Shown here one piece after another: positions 12,429 to 25,949 of a stretch of DNA of 64,000 bases. Numbering within the stretch: the first letter of the stretch is position 1; every line of letters starts with the position of its first letter. A program made the translations under genes and the position numbers. The notes below the pieces were generated by a model that was not told the DNA's origin, did no database searches, and saw nothing but the letters and a program-made list of their open reading frames with translations. The DNA comes from Hetaerina americana (taxonomy: Eukaryota > Arthropoda > Insecta > Odonata > Calopterygidae): positions 106,577,369-106,641,368 of the forward strand of contig JAKTNV010000002.1 of assembly GCA_022747635.1 (NCBI GenBank). Direction: 5' to 3'.

Positions 12429-12437
12429 TGTATCGTG

Positions 12438-15400
12438 AGTTGCGAATTGCGTATCACTCATACATACGTGTACATAAACATACGTGCATATATCTATACC
12501 ACGCTTGCAATGTTTACCTTATTTCCTTGAATCCTCAAATCGCATTAGCCTGAAGTTTTTACTCTTTATTTTACTTTACATTTAGAATAGTTATAGGCAT
12601 CATTTCTCTGTAAAACTTACTTACTTAAAGGGAAAAATCGGTCTCTTATAACTCGAAGATAACTTTTTAATCTAATATAGCCAACTTACATTTCCCAATA
12701 ACCTACTTCCCCGTGAAATGTGCTTAGAATTTGCTTGCCACGTATCGTGGAGGTCTTGTTTGGAAGCAGCATCGTATTGGGTGACCGTTTTTACTTTCTT
12801 GTGGTATTTTTCTGCTCGGAGGGTCGAAGTAGATTACAGAATACCGTTACATTAGCTGTCGCGCATGCGGTTTAACATCTCTAGCTAGTAGATTCTCGGC
12901 ATTCCGAAAACGACTTCAAGCATGTGCTGGGTCTTTCGGCTAGACTTCCGGTTGCCGAGATTTATGACGCGATGATTAACTTCTTACGTGAGCGAAATTT
13001 AATTTAAGTTTCCGGGGTTAAGGGAACACATCCAATTATACCTGAATTGAAGGCATGGATATCGCCGAGGATGTCGTTGTGAGATCTAATATTAAATTTT
13101 TTAAATGTTCTCCGAGGTTACGATTCTCCAAAATGCGTGGAAATATGTCCAATTACTGTCGTGTGTTACGTCGTAATCGAACGAAAAACTTTTTATTTAT
13201 GGTGAAATTAATGGCCGTTTATTTTCATTTTTTGTGTTATTACATTTTAAAATTGTATATTATTAAACTATTAAAAATACGGTTTCCCACCGTGGAATCT
13301 TCCATTGCTATCGATTAAATCAAAAAGACGTGGACCTACAGTCGTCTATCTTTTCAAAGCCGTGATTTATATCTTTTGATTTGGTCCCAAGCTTTAATCT
13401 ACTCGGAGCCATTGGTGAATTAAAGCCTTTGGTATCCATTTGCGTAAACTTTTTCCTTTCCGTATACTGGAGATTGTCGTTGTATTGTATGCCTTTATAA
13501 GTACTTTATTTGGCATCATTTAGGGAAATATTATTTAACTCACGATAGAAATATTCATAGATGAATATTTTAATGAGTTTTAGAATGGATACAAATACGT
13601 GTCTGAAACAATACTCTTAAAGATGTGACATTGGCAAGAGTTTGATTGAATTGAAAAGGAAATTTGTCTGCTCTCTACGGCTTTTTCCTGATCGTTCGTC
13701 ATGTATCAAATTCAAATACGGAACTAAAACAGGAGTGGGTGTGAAAATCGACGCGAGGATTTGCGATTGCTATCGAACGGAAACATCGGATCATCTGTGG
13801 AACCTGTTTTGAATGTCAATTGTCGATGTTGTGTTTTTATAGCACTGAGCGTAGCTACATAATGAAATGCTCCAATACGGTAGGAAAAGTTGATGGAGGA
13901 AATCGAGAACAATTGAGTGTTGAACACTGCTACGAGAGGGTGAAAGCGTTGGGTAAAAGGGGAGGAATAGAATCGACATTGCGGAATATGGGGTATAGAA
14001 AAGCCGTGGCGTTAAACTGTAGCGTAAGTGGATACGGTTTTTGAGTGGTGAATTGGGTGGAGATTAGTATAGTAGTATTTGTTAGTCCTTGAGTTCATGC
14101 AAAACGCACCTTCACCTACATCTGCACAATAACCCGCAAACCGCCGCAAGGGCACGTGTTAAGGCAACAACCAAATATGTGGAAATATTAATTCATGCAT
14201 ACACTCGAATACATGTTAGCTCACCGGCAAAAAACTTTCTGGTACATTCAGGCCTGTATACATCTTGCAATAATGGTTGCATGTTGCATATAATCATCAA
14301 ATTTTAGCGAGCAAGTCGATTTAATTGTTTTCGGGCTCTGGGATTCGGTTTTGTTATGATGGCGTATCGTCCACGGGAAGAACGAGTACTTCAGTCTGTC
14401 TGTGACAGTATCTCAGGGTGGTTGAATCTTCCAATATAATTAGGTGTCTTAATAAGTCCCTTTGCGTCGCCTTTCTGTAAGTCTTGCGCTATCTTCGAGA
14501 ATCAAGTGGCTCCAAGCATAATCCCCTCGGCATACCCGTGACGCCTACTCGCTTCTCGTACCAATGTTTAACAAACCTAGCAGATTTGCTCTGATCCATA
14601 TGTTTTCATCAAATTTTTCTCCCATTGGTCTTAGGGTAATTACCGCGTATTCTAAATGTAGTCTATCCAAAGCGGAGTAACTACTCTCTCTTACTTTTTT
14701 ACACCTTCGCTGGTAGAAATGATTCGCCCATTTTCCAAGAAACGTTTTCAGCGCTGAATTCCATTTAGATTTTGGGAGGGAGCTAAAAATTATTCATGCA
14801 CTCACAGAGGCGCCCCAAGAGTTATTCCTTTCCAGTGAGTACTCGGGCCCATTTGGGAGCTGTGATTCAGTGAGCGCCAACCCTTCGGACCCCTGAATCT
14901 ACCAACCAGGCCTGCCTTCCTATCTGTCCCTTCCTCAGAATTTACGAGGAATTCCGTGATGCTTAGCAGTCTAAATCAGTGGCGCCGTTTCCTTTAAACT
15001 ACGTGCATGCCTCCGTAAAGTTCAAAAGCATTGGCCATCATCATTTATAAATGCACCGTATCTGAACATAACATTTAAGCCGGTTGCGATCAACTCAATG
15101 TAATAGCTAAGGTGAATATCCAGCCTCACACCCAGGCAATACTTGTTAATTAGGATAGTTGAGTTGAAAAATGATTCCCACAAACATAAAAAAATTGCAT
15201 TGGATGTATTTTCTCAATGAGCTATCACCTTGGAATGGGGCGAGGTATAATTTTGACGTGGCAATGAAAATTGCTTTAAAAAAGTTTCGAGCGCTTGCTC
15301 CTAACAGAAAATTTGCATGGAAATGGGCTCTCTGTCATGTGGACTTAATGGAATTAGATTTTTGTGAAAATAGTCAGTATCCAATAAAATATATTTTTTG

Positions 15401-16084
15401 ATAAAAAACTGAAAGATTAAATTAATACGAGAACGTTGTCATTATTTAATCACTTGATAGGATTGACTAGAATTCAGCAATTTGGTAAAATTGAATTGAA
15501 ATGTGTAATGATAAATTATATTTTCTGCGTCCTATTTGTTTTTTTTCTTTTATACATGGAAAAAGCAAATTTATGATCTTAGTTGAGGTTGAGAATAGGT
15601 GGACTACGAGTATTAAACTCTTGTGTTAGTATGCGATACCTATACAGAAAACACGCTAGTTGAAAAACTTCTTTTAATTTGCATTTATGTTCTTGCCAAT
15701 ATTGGAAAATTATTGGTGAAGTAGCAGGTAGGCTACGTTTTCATGCGTCAGGTATCTGTTGTATTAAGCGGAGGTGATGACGATTTATAATTGATATTAA
15801 GTAAACACTAAAGTGAGCGCAGTTTACAATATTCCATATTTCCATGGCCCTTCAAGCAGAAATTGCTGACTGTAAACTAGCATTAAAAATGAACCCGTCT
15901 CACGTAAGAGTTAATTAGCCAAAGATTTGTCTCGGTACAGTTTAACACTTGGAATTTTTTTCGCTTGGCACTTAGGTGGGAAGAATATCGCCAAGAATCC
16001 AGAATTAATTTTTCCTTCGAATGGAAAAAAGGCTTCGTACCTTTGATAATTTCATCGGGCTTCTTCGGGGGATGAAGATTTCTC
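12438..16084. other. Long AT-rich stretch, no gene recognised
   Basis: Open frames are at most about 87 codons and none resembles a protein family. A small perfect inverted repeat (aaatattcat/atgaatattt) lies near 13550. No repeat shared with the rest of the window was seen. Confidence 0.4.
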
Positions 16085-16660
16085 CTGGGCGGCAATTGAA
16101 ATCCGTTATGTAGGTGAATCCCCAATCGCTTCCCACCCGCCCAGGGCGCTTTAAATTGCCGGCCGGGGCCCTCTTCCGTTCTCGCCCCCAGCCCGGCCGC
16201 CTCTCCCCGCCCCACTGCCTTCCCTGCCATCCGCTGCCGTCTGCGGAGTGTTGTGGCGCGCGTGTCGCCGTGACGTCATTTCACGGCCGTCTGGAGGTCG
16301 CTCCTCCCCTCCTCCAGCCTCTGAAGAAGCCGACGATCCGCTCTCCGCCGCCCCACCCTCCCCCGCCCCTTTCCCCCAGCTTCTTCCCGCATCCCCATCC
16401 CCTCTGCCTCCTCCCGCAGGCCACACTTCCCCACTTCGGCCGAGTGACCCCTCCCACATCCCTTCCTCCTGCCATGCCATGCCAAACACCCTCCCCGCCC
16501 GGAGCTTGTCGCTTTGGAACACTTCCGCGACATCTCTCCTGGAGGCGGCAAACTAACCTCCCGTGTTAGTTTTCGCCCTCTCCTGCAGATGGAGTGCCGC
16601 TCCAGAACGGCTCTTTCTGAGGGGCTCTTCTTCGCGGGGAGCACAGTGCGGGCGATTTCC
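16085..16660. promoter_or_regulatory. CpG- and pyrimidine-rich island
   Basis: High GC with frequent CpG, including gtggcgcgcgtgtcgccgtg near 16255. C/T runs on the + strand run from 16290 to 16500. Long overlapping frames on both strands (16114-16569 +, 16276-16725 -) are Pro/Ser-rich or Gly/Arg-rich as the composition predicts. An unmethylated regulatory island or an untranslated first exon is possible; neither is shown. Confidence 0.25.
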
Positions 16661-19600
16661 GTCGGATGTCGCTGGTAGCGTTTCGAGAAGGAAAATCCAT
16701 CCGTGTTTTCGTGTGCTCCCACCATGGCAGTGTATTCTTTCCGTCGTTCATTTTGTCTCCGATTACTCTGTTAATTTTTGGAAAATATGTTTTCGCTGAA
16801 CATTGTACATTTTGCTGAGTTTAAATTATTATCGCTAAGCACTCCAAATAAATAATGTTTTCCATGATCAAATCGGAGGTGGAAATCATGGAGTCCATAG
16901 AAGTGACAAAATATCATTTTTTCGTATAACTCTGGAAGTTATTGTGGCAATCTCATATTTGAGAAAAAAAATTATCGTCTAAATTTCAGATAGGGAAATA
17001 TATAGCACTCGTATTGGTGTTTCTCGTCGCTGTAAATGTGCTTTACTTGATTATATTATTGTTGCTTTGTTCTCCTGTAATGATTGATAGCCCTTGTGTG
17101 TAATAAACTTGGCAACTCACCTAGTTCTAAATCTTGTAACATACCCTCTACCCCTTTGTCTATTTAGTGTAAAACACGGTTTGTTCAATATTGTGAGCAA
17201 TAGAAAATCTCGTCGATTGATCAAAATGTAGAAATGAATTTTTCATAGCCAATTTTCCTGGTAATTTTATTCGAAATTATTGTTAATGTTAGAAGCTTGC
17301 AGCGATACGGAGGAATTATTGCGCCGCCTCTTGGACTATCCTTAAACGCGCTACGAAAGCTCCATTGTCCATTTCGGGTCGACTGACCGCTGTCATTTTT
17401 TGTTTACTTCAGGCTAATGATTTTTGAATTGTGGAATTAACGTCGCCGCATTTGAGGAGAAAAATGTGGATTTGGTGTAATTTCCCTCGGAATTTTAAAG
17501 CAGTCGCAAAGAACTCCTGGCCCGCGAAGGACCTTTCCAAACGTACTCGTATTTCAGGAGAACAAAAGTCAGAATTAATTTCAACGCATCGAGATTTTTT
17601 TACGGCCACAAGTAACAAGGCATGGTTCGCGGGCCTCAACTTCAATTTAAATGGATTTTATAAATGTAATACCTTGTAAGTTTTTGAAATTATTTTGTTG
17701 TCATTTACTTCTTCATTATTGGCATACAATTATATCATTAACATAAAATTATTAGTCCAGGAATGCCTGCAGTGAAATATTTTGGTACTTCAGTTTGTCT
17801 TTAAGTAATTTTTGTGCCTTAGGATGCTTAAGTGAATGCCTGTGTCTAAATAAAAAAACATAATTCCTCAATTTCATTTAGTGTGCCTCTATTTACCTAA
17901 TTCAAGTGTTTTAAATAAATGTTGCCTCCAAGCAGCCACACAATGTATCGTTGTGGAATAACATAAAACCAATGCATTAGTTTTCAACGGTGGAATGTTG
18001 CGCCCTTCGTTTTCATTTTTCTTTTATAAATAACTTATGCCGTTATTTAAGGATTATCTTGACTTTATAATGGATTATTTTCACTTCGTAGAAATAGTCT
18101 CTGTTTAGTTTTAGTTGGTTAATTTCTTGGATTGAAATTCTGACTTATATCAGTATACATTACATTAGTGAGGTTGTGAATGAAATATTTTCAATGTCCT
18201 CCGCTCAGTTTGTAGTGGATTTAGATCTCGTTATTCCATCCTTCACTCCAATTTATTAAATTACTCTCATTCTTGCCTGAAGATGTCATCGCTGCGTTCG
18301 ATTGGCTAGCGGCGCATGGTGTGGTCTCTCTAGGCATCTAAAGGTGTAGGGTGAATTGCGTCACACCTACTTCTGTGCTCTTATGAAAAGAAAAAATTGC
18401 TAATTCTAAAGTATTCGCAAAAAGGATGACAGATTATCTCCTACCGCTATGTTTTTATCGTGTCTCTAAGGTAAACTACTTAGTTTTGAGTCGAAAACAC
18501 TTCTGGTTCCATTTGTATCATCCGAAATTAGCTTAGGGATGAAAATGTTATAGCAGGTAGTATTATAACTATGGGTGGGTTTTGTGCGAATTCATTCAAT
18601 TCCGCCTGTAAAGTATTAACATCGTCTTAGGCTTTTTAGAAATATTTTTAGGGCTCGTTTAAGATAGAATCTTTATTCTACCGTATCAGCCAAACGGCTC
18701 AGCCGGTTTTGATGAATAAGGTATCGTCAAAATTCTTGCATTATCCCGAGTAACATAGGCTATGTGACTCAAAAGTAAATTTGATGAGCAAGTACCTTTT
18801 ACGTACATGCATATGAAAACATTAGTTTACAATACATTTCGGATTTTTTGCGCAGTCATATTTTTTAAATTATTGTTCTTTTACAAAGCATGATGATTTT
18901 CGTCTTGCGTTATGTCGTTCGTCATCGCTTCATACTTATTACCTCCCTTCGTGCCTCCCTAAGCGCTATTCTTCTCTTCCTCGCACCTGACGTTCTCCTT
19001 TTTATTATTGTATTTAATGTCGCCTTACGTCTCAGTACCTTCAACTCTCCGTTTCTGCTTTTTACAAATTTCCACCAAAATCTTTATTTTCTTGCTATTC
19101 AAAAATATGAAACTCCTCTCTTTTGTCTTCCTCTCCATGCAGCCTATTTTTTACATCCCTCCGTTTCGAGAGCTTGCATTTCAAACTCCTTCTCTCTCCT
19201 CAAAGACCCAAGCTTTGAGTAATTCCTTGCTGTGCTGGATGTCGTTTATAATCTTTTCCTTGAGCCTTAACATTGTGCTCCGGCGAAGTGGGGACTGCCT
19301 TCATTCATTAATGGCGGGAGGCGTGTTCCGGTTCAAAGACTTACACGAAGTGGACAATTATGTCATGCACTAAGAGCTTAAAGAGTTAAAACTTAGTGTG
19401 TCGGTTTTCATCCACCTGCTAAATTTTCAGGGCTCCCATCAAGCTATTCGTTCATGCAAAAACATTTCTTTGTGTTATTACGGGGAGGAAAAAATATTCA
19501 CGCGCCAACTGGAAACTTATTTCTTTCAGCAAGCTGCTTATTTTCCTCCGTACCCGATTCTTCTCACTAATAGGGTTGTTTTTTCACTCTTTTCAAGCTT

Positions 19601-21759
19601 TTATTCCCTGGCGGTATTAGCAGCTTCTGGGATACACACAGAAAGGCAGAAAATAGGAATGGAAATCCAGGATCGTAAGTCCTTGCCAGTTAATGTAATA
19701 TGTCATTTCCTTTCTGCCTCATGGGTGCGTGCGTACCTCATTGAGAATGTCAAGTGCGCCGGAGGGGACATAACTAGATCGGTTAACTGTCGGACTTGAT
19801 TTAGAAAATTAGCACGGACACGAAACAATGGGGTTGCGGATTAACTCTCACAGATTCCTCGCTCTCCTTTCACGAACGACGTGTCTCATTTGAACAGTTT
19901 TCCGAGCCCTGTGTTGCATGCACGCTAACAGCGTAGACGGTGACGAATTTTCACTCTTGTCCAGAGAAGACGTCGTCGCTCTCAAGTGATTCCCAAGGAG
20001 TGTCCCGACAGGGTCGCATCTCCTCTGGGCTATACTCACGGGGAGGAAATCTTAGTCAATGGTTGGACGTTCTCTATCGGGTTCCAAAAGCGCTATATGT
20101 AATAAAGTTGCATTATTATAGGGGGTGTTTTTAAGGTCGCTATGAGAAAAAATGTTGGATAATGAACTCGTTTCAATTACATTGGTAAACTGTGTAAAAT
20201 ATTCACCTTGTTATAGGCCTCCGCGAAATGCATCCATGGGAATAGTAGCTTCGTAATGCTTTTAAATTTTTAAGGAGCTTTCAATTGGCACTTTAGGGTA
20301 AAGTTACTCTGTGGGACCTATTCATGAAAGGCAGTAGTGAATAATTAGTTACCACATCTATTGTATGTCTTAGTCACTGCAAGTATTGAACATTGGGGGA
20401 CTAACTGCGGGAACGGCTGGAAATTACGTTCAAACTCATCAAAATGATTAGATTTCCGTAAGGATTATGCAGTAAAATTGGTTATTCCTAATTGGCATAT
20501 AACATAATTAACTATGCACTTGTTATATTTCAATCATATGTGAACTGGAGAGTATCGAAAATGGCTTATTTACTTACAAATTATAAAATCTACTGCAGAC
20601 TTTATCACCATTTGTTAGTATGCTAAAAATGCTTGGTTCAATCAAAGAAAAAGCATAATGGGAAAAAATAAGATTCTGCGACCACTACCCTACGTCAAAT
20701 TGATATCAATTATATGTCGCGGCCGTAAAGTGCATAAAAAACGCAGAAGAGTAAAGTGGCACAACTATCGCGGTCAAATTAAAAATTATTGAATGAGATA
20801 AAGAGGAATTATTAGTGCCGCCTTAAGTTAATTTTTTTTTAATTATCATAAGAAGTTACTCACTGCCAAGTTAAACAAATTTCAAGGAAGAGAGAGCCGT
20901 AATTACGCTTTAGTTAGTCACCACTGTCGTTTTTTTGTGTGAATTTGTCCGCTTGCCGGCAAATATTTGTAATTTTCGAGGCTATTCAGTTAAAACCCTG
21001 AATAACCATTGACATTTCTTTAATTCTCTTATTTGAACATTTGACAGAGATAAGCCGTCGCTGTCTTGCAGAATGATGGCGACAGAAAAGACCACCGGAG
21101 GCATTCCACGCATCCGAGAAGGAATCAGTGGCGTTTCGTCTTCTGGAATATAAGAGATTCGGTTGCGTCGACATGATTGGATTATACAAATAAATTGAAT
21201 ATTCACAGTAAGTGGGTTGAAAATATACGTGTCTGAAGACTTATTGAGAGTAGGTAATTTAATTTCTTTTTCTGGCTCACTAAACCGGATTGGCATATGG
21301 CAATAATTATCCGAGTCCAGGTAAAACGTTATTCTGACCGTTGGGCTTGTACTAATAGTCCTGGAAAATATGAGCTCGAGGCATCAAAATGAAGAGTTTT
21401 AAAAAAACACCTTTGCATGAACGTGGCGATTTCCCAAAATCAATCATTTGCGGAATCATGCGATTTAATTATAATAATCTCTAAAAATTTAGATGATCAA
21501 GTGAATGGCGTATAATTCGCTCAATCTTTCTAACTGCGTGTTTTGCATTGTCATGACCAAGATGTGGCCTGCTGTCTCATCATATGAATGCTTATTTCAG
21601 TTATGTCCAGTTCTTATAGTGCCTCATAGTCCACTTTTGAGGCTTCCCACTGGTGGTTCTTAATGCAAGTTCGTGTCTCATGTGCTTATTTTTGCGAATG
21701 GACTCGCCTGAGAGGACGTAATTTCCCTTGATAGAACTTATTTTTTATACCAGAGGATT
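16661..21759. other. Long AT-rich stretch, no gene recognised
   Basis: The longest open frames (for example 19398-19799, 133 codons, and 19008-19373, 121 codons) are rich in Phe, Leu and Ser from T-rich DNA. They have no recognisable domain and no convincing splice context. No repeat was identified. Confidence 0.4.
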
Positions 21760-22540
21760 ACGGAAGAATCCCTCCCCATGGAATACAACCTTGATGTGGT
21801 GGAAGGGCTTGCCTGTTCCGATGACCCCTGGATCTTTACCGGCGGAAACAGTGGAAATCGCTCACGATAGGGTAACCCATGCCAGATAGGGAAATGGGTA
21901 GGAGTCGGAGGAAAGGTAGTCTGCGCAGCGTCTATTCCTCGGGGTGGCAGGCAGGCGGCTGCAAAGACTTCTGATTCTTAAAAACACTCTCGAGAAAGTC
22001 AACGCTGCTGTTGGTAAAAATCGTAGGCAGAGTAAGCGGTCGGTTACGGTGGGAGAAAGTAACAATGTGTCAAAACAAAACATAGAATGGAATCCGCGGG
22101 GATTCAATAGGAACGGTAAATAGGAAAAGGAAGCCTTGGATTACAGGAGAGAGAGAGAGAGGATTAGAAAGTTATGCGAGAGAAGGCTGGAAAAATGTTA
22201 TGAAGGACGAAGTGAGCATCGTTAGATAATTAACTGGGGCGGCAAAGTGCAATGGTGGAAGAAACTGGTTGAGATTAATGTCGGGATATGGAGAGATGGC
22301 GGAGAGAGAGAGAAAATATAAGAAGGGAAAAAAACTCGATAAATTAGAAAACCCGGTACCGCTATCAAAGATACGGCAAGAAGGGCATTAATCAAACGGT
22401 AAAAGATTCAGGCAAAACGGAAAGAGTGGATACCAAAATAAAATATTTCAATGAGATCGCTCAGGTCCCGGCATACTTGATTGCAATACGGAAAAGGAAC
22501 TATCGGGAGTAAAATCGAACAAGACCGTGAGGAGAAATGC
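21760..22540 (+). pseudogene. Decayed LINE, 5' part (untranslated region and end of endonuclease/linker)
   Basis: The stretch from about 21780 (ccttgatgtggtggaagg) through 21960 resembles the 5' leader of insect endonuclease/reverse-transcriptase LINEs. From about 22130 a plus-strand reading gives RKPWITGE followed by a basic stretch (KVMRERRLEK), like the linker after the APE-type endonuclease. At 22464-22502 it reads GPGILDCNTEKEL, the segment that normally precedes the reverse transcriptase domain. Stops and frame changes are frequent and most of the endonuclease is missing. The family assignment is from remembered motifs and was not searched. Confidence 0.45.
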
Positions 22541-23004
22541 TGAAAAACCCGAGGGCCGCGTGCCTCCTGCCACTGGTATTTTTGCTAATTTAGACGGCCC
22601 ACGTTAAATTTTACAAATTAGAAATATTTCCAATAATTTTCCGATAATGTTAACAATTGTGCAGTTAACGATAATTCAAAATGCCTGTTTATTAGTTACC
22701 TTATGAACCCAGTAATGTGATAAAGTAATTTAAATGTTCAAAGTAGTTTCTGTATTCACGACGGTTTTTCGACTGCACCTTGCAATCATTGAAAAACATT
22801 TTTTGTGTGACCCAATGATGGACCAAGGTTGTTCATCGCTGTTTTTCAGGGTTCAGGAAAGTGTAAAAGAAAGAGTTTTTGCGGGTTCCTTTGCGGCGTT
22901 TTCGTGGGACAAGTTTGACCTGACTGCTTCCAATCCAAATCCAATCCAAAATCTGGCTAGTTTTTTTTCGATCCATCTTGTAGACTATAGGCTTTCTAGT
23001 TGAT
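22541..23004. other. Interruption between two LINE pieces
   Basis: AT-rich sequence with an 89-codon open frame (22734-23003) of no recognisable family. It lies between two readings of the same LINE segment. It may be an insertion into one element or unrelated DNA between two copies. Confidence 0.3.
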
Positions 23005-24055
23005 GCGAAGAAAGAAAACATGATGGCCTTGAGGATGGATGGGGGCCAGGCATACTTAATTGCGAGATAGAAAAGGCTCTGAAGGAAACGACGTCGAATG
23101 CAGGTAGTGGGGATGGATAATATGCTTGCGCAACTATTTAAAGCGTGGAAGGTAAGTCTTTTATGGACTCTATCGTAGTTTTTATGGGGTCGAAATATGG
23201 CCAGAAAAATTTCTTACAGTGTTAATTCCCATCAAAAGAGAGAGAATAGCGGCAGTATGTGATGACGAAAAGAATGTATGTTTGATTTCGCATAATGAAA
23301 GTTAGTTCTTAGGATCAACGAATGAATGATGGACGAGGGACAAATGGAATGGTCAGCTCGGTTCAGGTGTAAAGGTACGCGCGGTGCCTCATCAGTGGTG
23401 TAAGGGTACTCATAGGAATGCAGAATATTAGCAGGATATATTTCTTTACTTCATGGTTTAGAAAAGCTTTGTAATTAGTAATGTTAGCGCCAGTAGCGAG
23501 AGCTGTTGGAGATAGTGGTAGACTGTAGGAATACACGTATGTAGATGTACGCGCCTCGGACTGCGCACAGGTTCGGATAGAGGGTCTGGATGTGTAGGGA
23601 GTGATGGGAGGAGGCTGAGACGATTTGGTCCAGTATCACCCGTTCCTTAAACGTAATCGCGGAGGACATTGTAATAGAGTCTTAGGTGGCGAATTCATAC
23701 AATCGAATTTGTAGATAGCCTAACTTTGGTTAAGCACTCAGCCAAATAATGGGGCTATTGCAAAACACGCTGCATAGTAATAGTGAGAGAAATGGGATTG
23801 AAAAAATGTTGAGAAAACGAAGTTAATGGTGTTCTCAAGAGATAATAGCTGAATTAAACCTCAAATTTATAGGTTATAAACTAAGGCAGGTAGAAGTCAG
23901 TTAACCTGCCTCGGAAGCGGTTTAGACAAGCGAAGTAATAACACCATGAAAAGAATAATTACTTTGGGTGAAGTTAATATGAAGAGTAGGGAAAGTCTCA
24001 TTGACCTAAGTAAAGATGTAAAGAAAAGATGTTATTCCTTTCTTTAACAATTTGT
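23005..24055 (+). pseudogene. Decayed LINE reverse transcriptase region
   Basis: Successive plus-strand segments, in the order expected for a non-LTR reverse transcriptase, can be read across frameshifts and stops. They are GPGILNCEIEKALKE (23043-23087); PEKFLTVLIPIKRER (23211-23255), like the conserved WK...IPI/KKGD region; then CLISHNES, where intact elements have a GISL-like motif; NVEKTKLMVFSRDNS (23805-23849), like the K-T-K-xM motif after the catalytic YADD; and CLGSGLDK followed by a basic helix (about 23925-24030), like the YLGS thumb region. The YADD motif itself is not readable. The copy is far too broken to make protein. Confidence 0.65.
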
Positions 24056-25293
24056 GACCACATTTTTATTCTTGGAACTAATTCATTAGAAGGCATGAAA
24101 GAGTGAATATAGAGCACTTGACGAATAAGGAGGTGGAAATTGTGCTCGAGTGACTCGGAAAAATAATTAACTTCAATCGCTCGACCTAATTTTATTCATG
24201 CCATATCAATCAGTAATCGTTGGGCTGGTCGTGATATTTCGAAGGAGTAAGTGTCATTGCGCAAATTGTATGCCTGTCGCATCGCAAGTTAAGCATATTA
24301 TTACACCAATAGAGTGTGTACATGTCTACTGAATTCAGTTTGTTTAGCGACCTAGTTAACTGTTAGCGAAGGATAAGAAACCAAGTTATTTATGTTATGT
24401 AACGCTACCCCCCTTTTACGTATACGATTTACTTATCTTCATATTTTTAGCTTGGAGAAGCTCTTTAAGTATAAATTTGCTGTCAATCTGCGTAAAATTC
24501 CTAAGCTCCCGATTTTAATGCCAGGGATTTCCAGAGATGTTTCGGTGTATCTATTATCATACGCTGCTCTGCATTTCCGAAAACCATAAACGCCGAGAAA
24601 ACTATTAATGCGGGAGTCTTTATTTTTTTAATTTCTTGGATACTTTGCGGACGCATACATATTTTACAGTAACTAGTCTCAGTCTGCACTTCTCTCGTCC
24701 CTTAGTAGGGGTCATGCAAGAATTAGCATTCGGTTACGTCCACAATAGTTTGTTTTATTGTGACAATTGGAAGAGTTTAAGGATTGGTGCTTCCTTTCCA
24801 CCAGCATTTTTTTATTGGTTCCATTTCAGCCACTGTGTATGTTTTGTTGATTCTGCCACAAGTAAATCTGACGAAAAAAGCGAATTGTTAGTATATGTTT
24901 ATGTTTGACCTTAGTTTTTACCCATGTGAAGAGAAAATGCAGGCTGCCGATACTATTTAAAATCTCAATCGAACTTTGAAACCATTCTGCTCGACGGATG
25001 ATAGCATCGTATGTACCTAATCATGAAATGGCACCCGTCGAAATCACGAAATAATTAATTGGTAAAACCCTTTAATTACAAAGGTATTCGCCGAAGTATT
25101 TTTAATTTGCTTTCGCAGTCTCCCATATGTAATGAGCATTTTTTCTATGCATCACAGTGGCAAATAAAAAACTGGATATAATAACTGTGGATTGTAATTT
25201 TGAACATTTTTCATCAAAGTATGAGAATCCTAACCTTTACTGAAACATTTTCAAGACGTAGAGAAATAATTGCGCGATGCAGTTTGCAGCATA
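24056..25293. other. No feature seen
   Basis: AT-rich sequence with unrecognised short frames, ending at the TA target of the mariner. Confidence 0.4.
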
Positions 25294-25447
25294 TACGAGG
25301 GTCATCCGGAAAGTAGTACCCGTTCGTGCCGCATGAAGTGCTGACGACGCGAGTAGCCGCTGGACGAGGTCAGATAGCTTCAGTGGCTTGTCTGCCTTCT
25401 CTGAGCCAAGTTGCGTGACGCTAGCATTGCCTGTGTTGTTTCTGTGA

Positions 25448-25855
25448 TTGTTTACAATGTTTAAAAAAATTGAGAACGCCGCCAGTTGTGAAGTGAGGGC
25501 AGTGATTAAATTCCTCAATGCAAGAAACGTTCGCCCATGTGATATTCATCGCCAATTAAAGGAGGTGTATGGAGACAATGTAATGGACGAGTCGTCTGTT
25601 CGGCGGTGGTGTCGCAACTTCAACATGGGGAGGGGGAACACACACGACGATGAGCGTTCGGGGAGACCGTCTGTCATTACAGACCAACTGGTGAGCTCAG
25701 TTGACGAATTCGTGAGGAACGATCGGCGCGTCACAATTGATGACATCTGTGAGCATTTTCTCAATGTTTCTCGAACAATTGTTCATGAAATTGTTAAACA
25801 CCATCTGCATTATGCAAAAATTTGTGCAAGATGGGTCCCTCGCGTATCTCAATGA
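25448..25855 (+). CDS. Truncated mariner transposase, DNA-binding domain only
   Basis: A 135-codon open frame that begins 152 bases inside the element. Residues about 5-55 form the first helix-turn-helix of mariner transposases (FLNARNVRPCDIHRQL, then SSVRRWCRNF). A GRPS linker follows at about residues 73-76, and a second helix-turn-helix at about 85-125 (VTIDDICEHF, SRTIVHEIV). It ends with the family's KICARWVPR motif and then runs out of frame at the deletion junction, adding VSQ and a stop. The catalytic domain, normally beginning soon after this point, is absent, so no cleavage activity is possible. If expressed in the nucleus it could bind the TIRs, and a regulatory role is conceivable but unproven. 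Confidence 0.8.
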   Translation: MFTMFKKIENAASCEVRAVIKFLNARNVRPCDIHRQLKEVYGDNVMDESSVRRWCRNFNMGRGNTHDDERSGRPSVITDQLVSSVDEFVRNDRRVTIDDICEHFLNVSRTIVHEIVKHHLHYAKICARWVPRVSQ

Positions 25856-25949
25856 GCTGGCGGCGAAGGACTATGCAGCAAGAATACAGAAACTTGTCAC
25901 ACGTTATGACAAATGCCTTAATTTGCTTGGAGATTATGTTGAGAAGTAG
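25845..25949 (+). pseudogene. C-terminal remnant of the mariner transposase
   Basis: In another frame than the upstream part, this reads YLNELAAKDYAARIQKL then RYDKCLNLLGDYVEK and a stop, the typical C-terminus of mariner transposases. The junction near 25843 therefore removed roughly 190 codons and shifted the frame. An AATAAA-type signal follows in the 3' part of the element. Confidence 0.85.

Noticed and set aside
19008..19799. 121- and 133-codon plus-strand frames
   Set aside because: Phe/Leu/Ser-rich readings of T-rich DNA with no domain or splice pattern.
25237..25518. Minus-strand frame overlapping the mariner (repeated at 30297-30653)
   Set aside because: An antisense shadow of the transposase 5' part; duplicated only because the transposon is.
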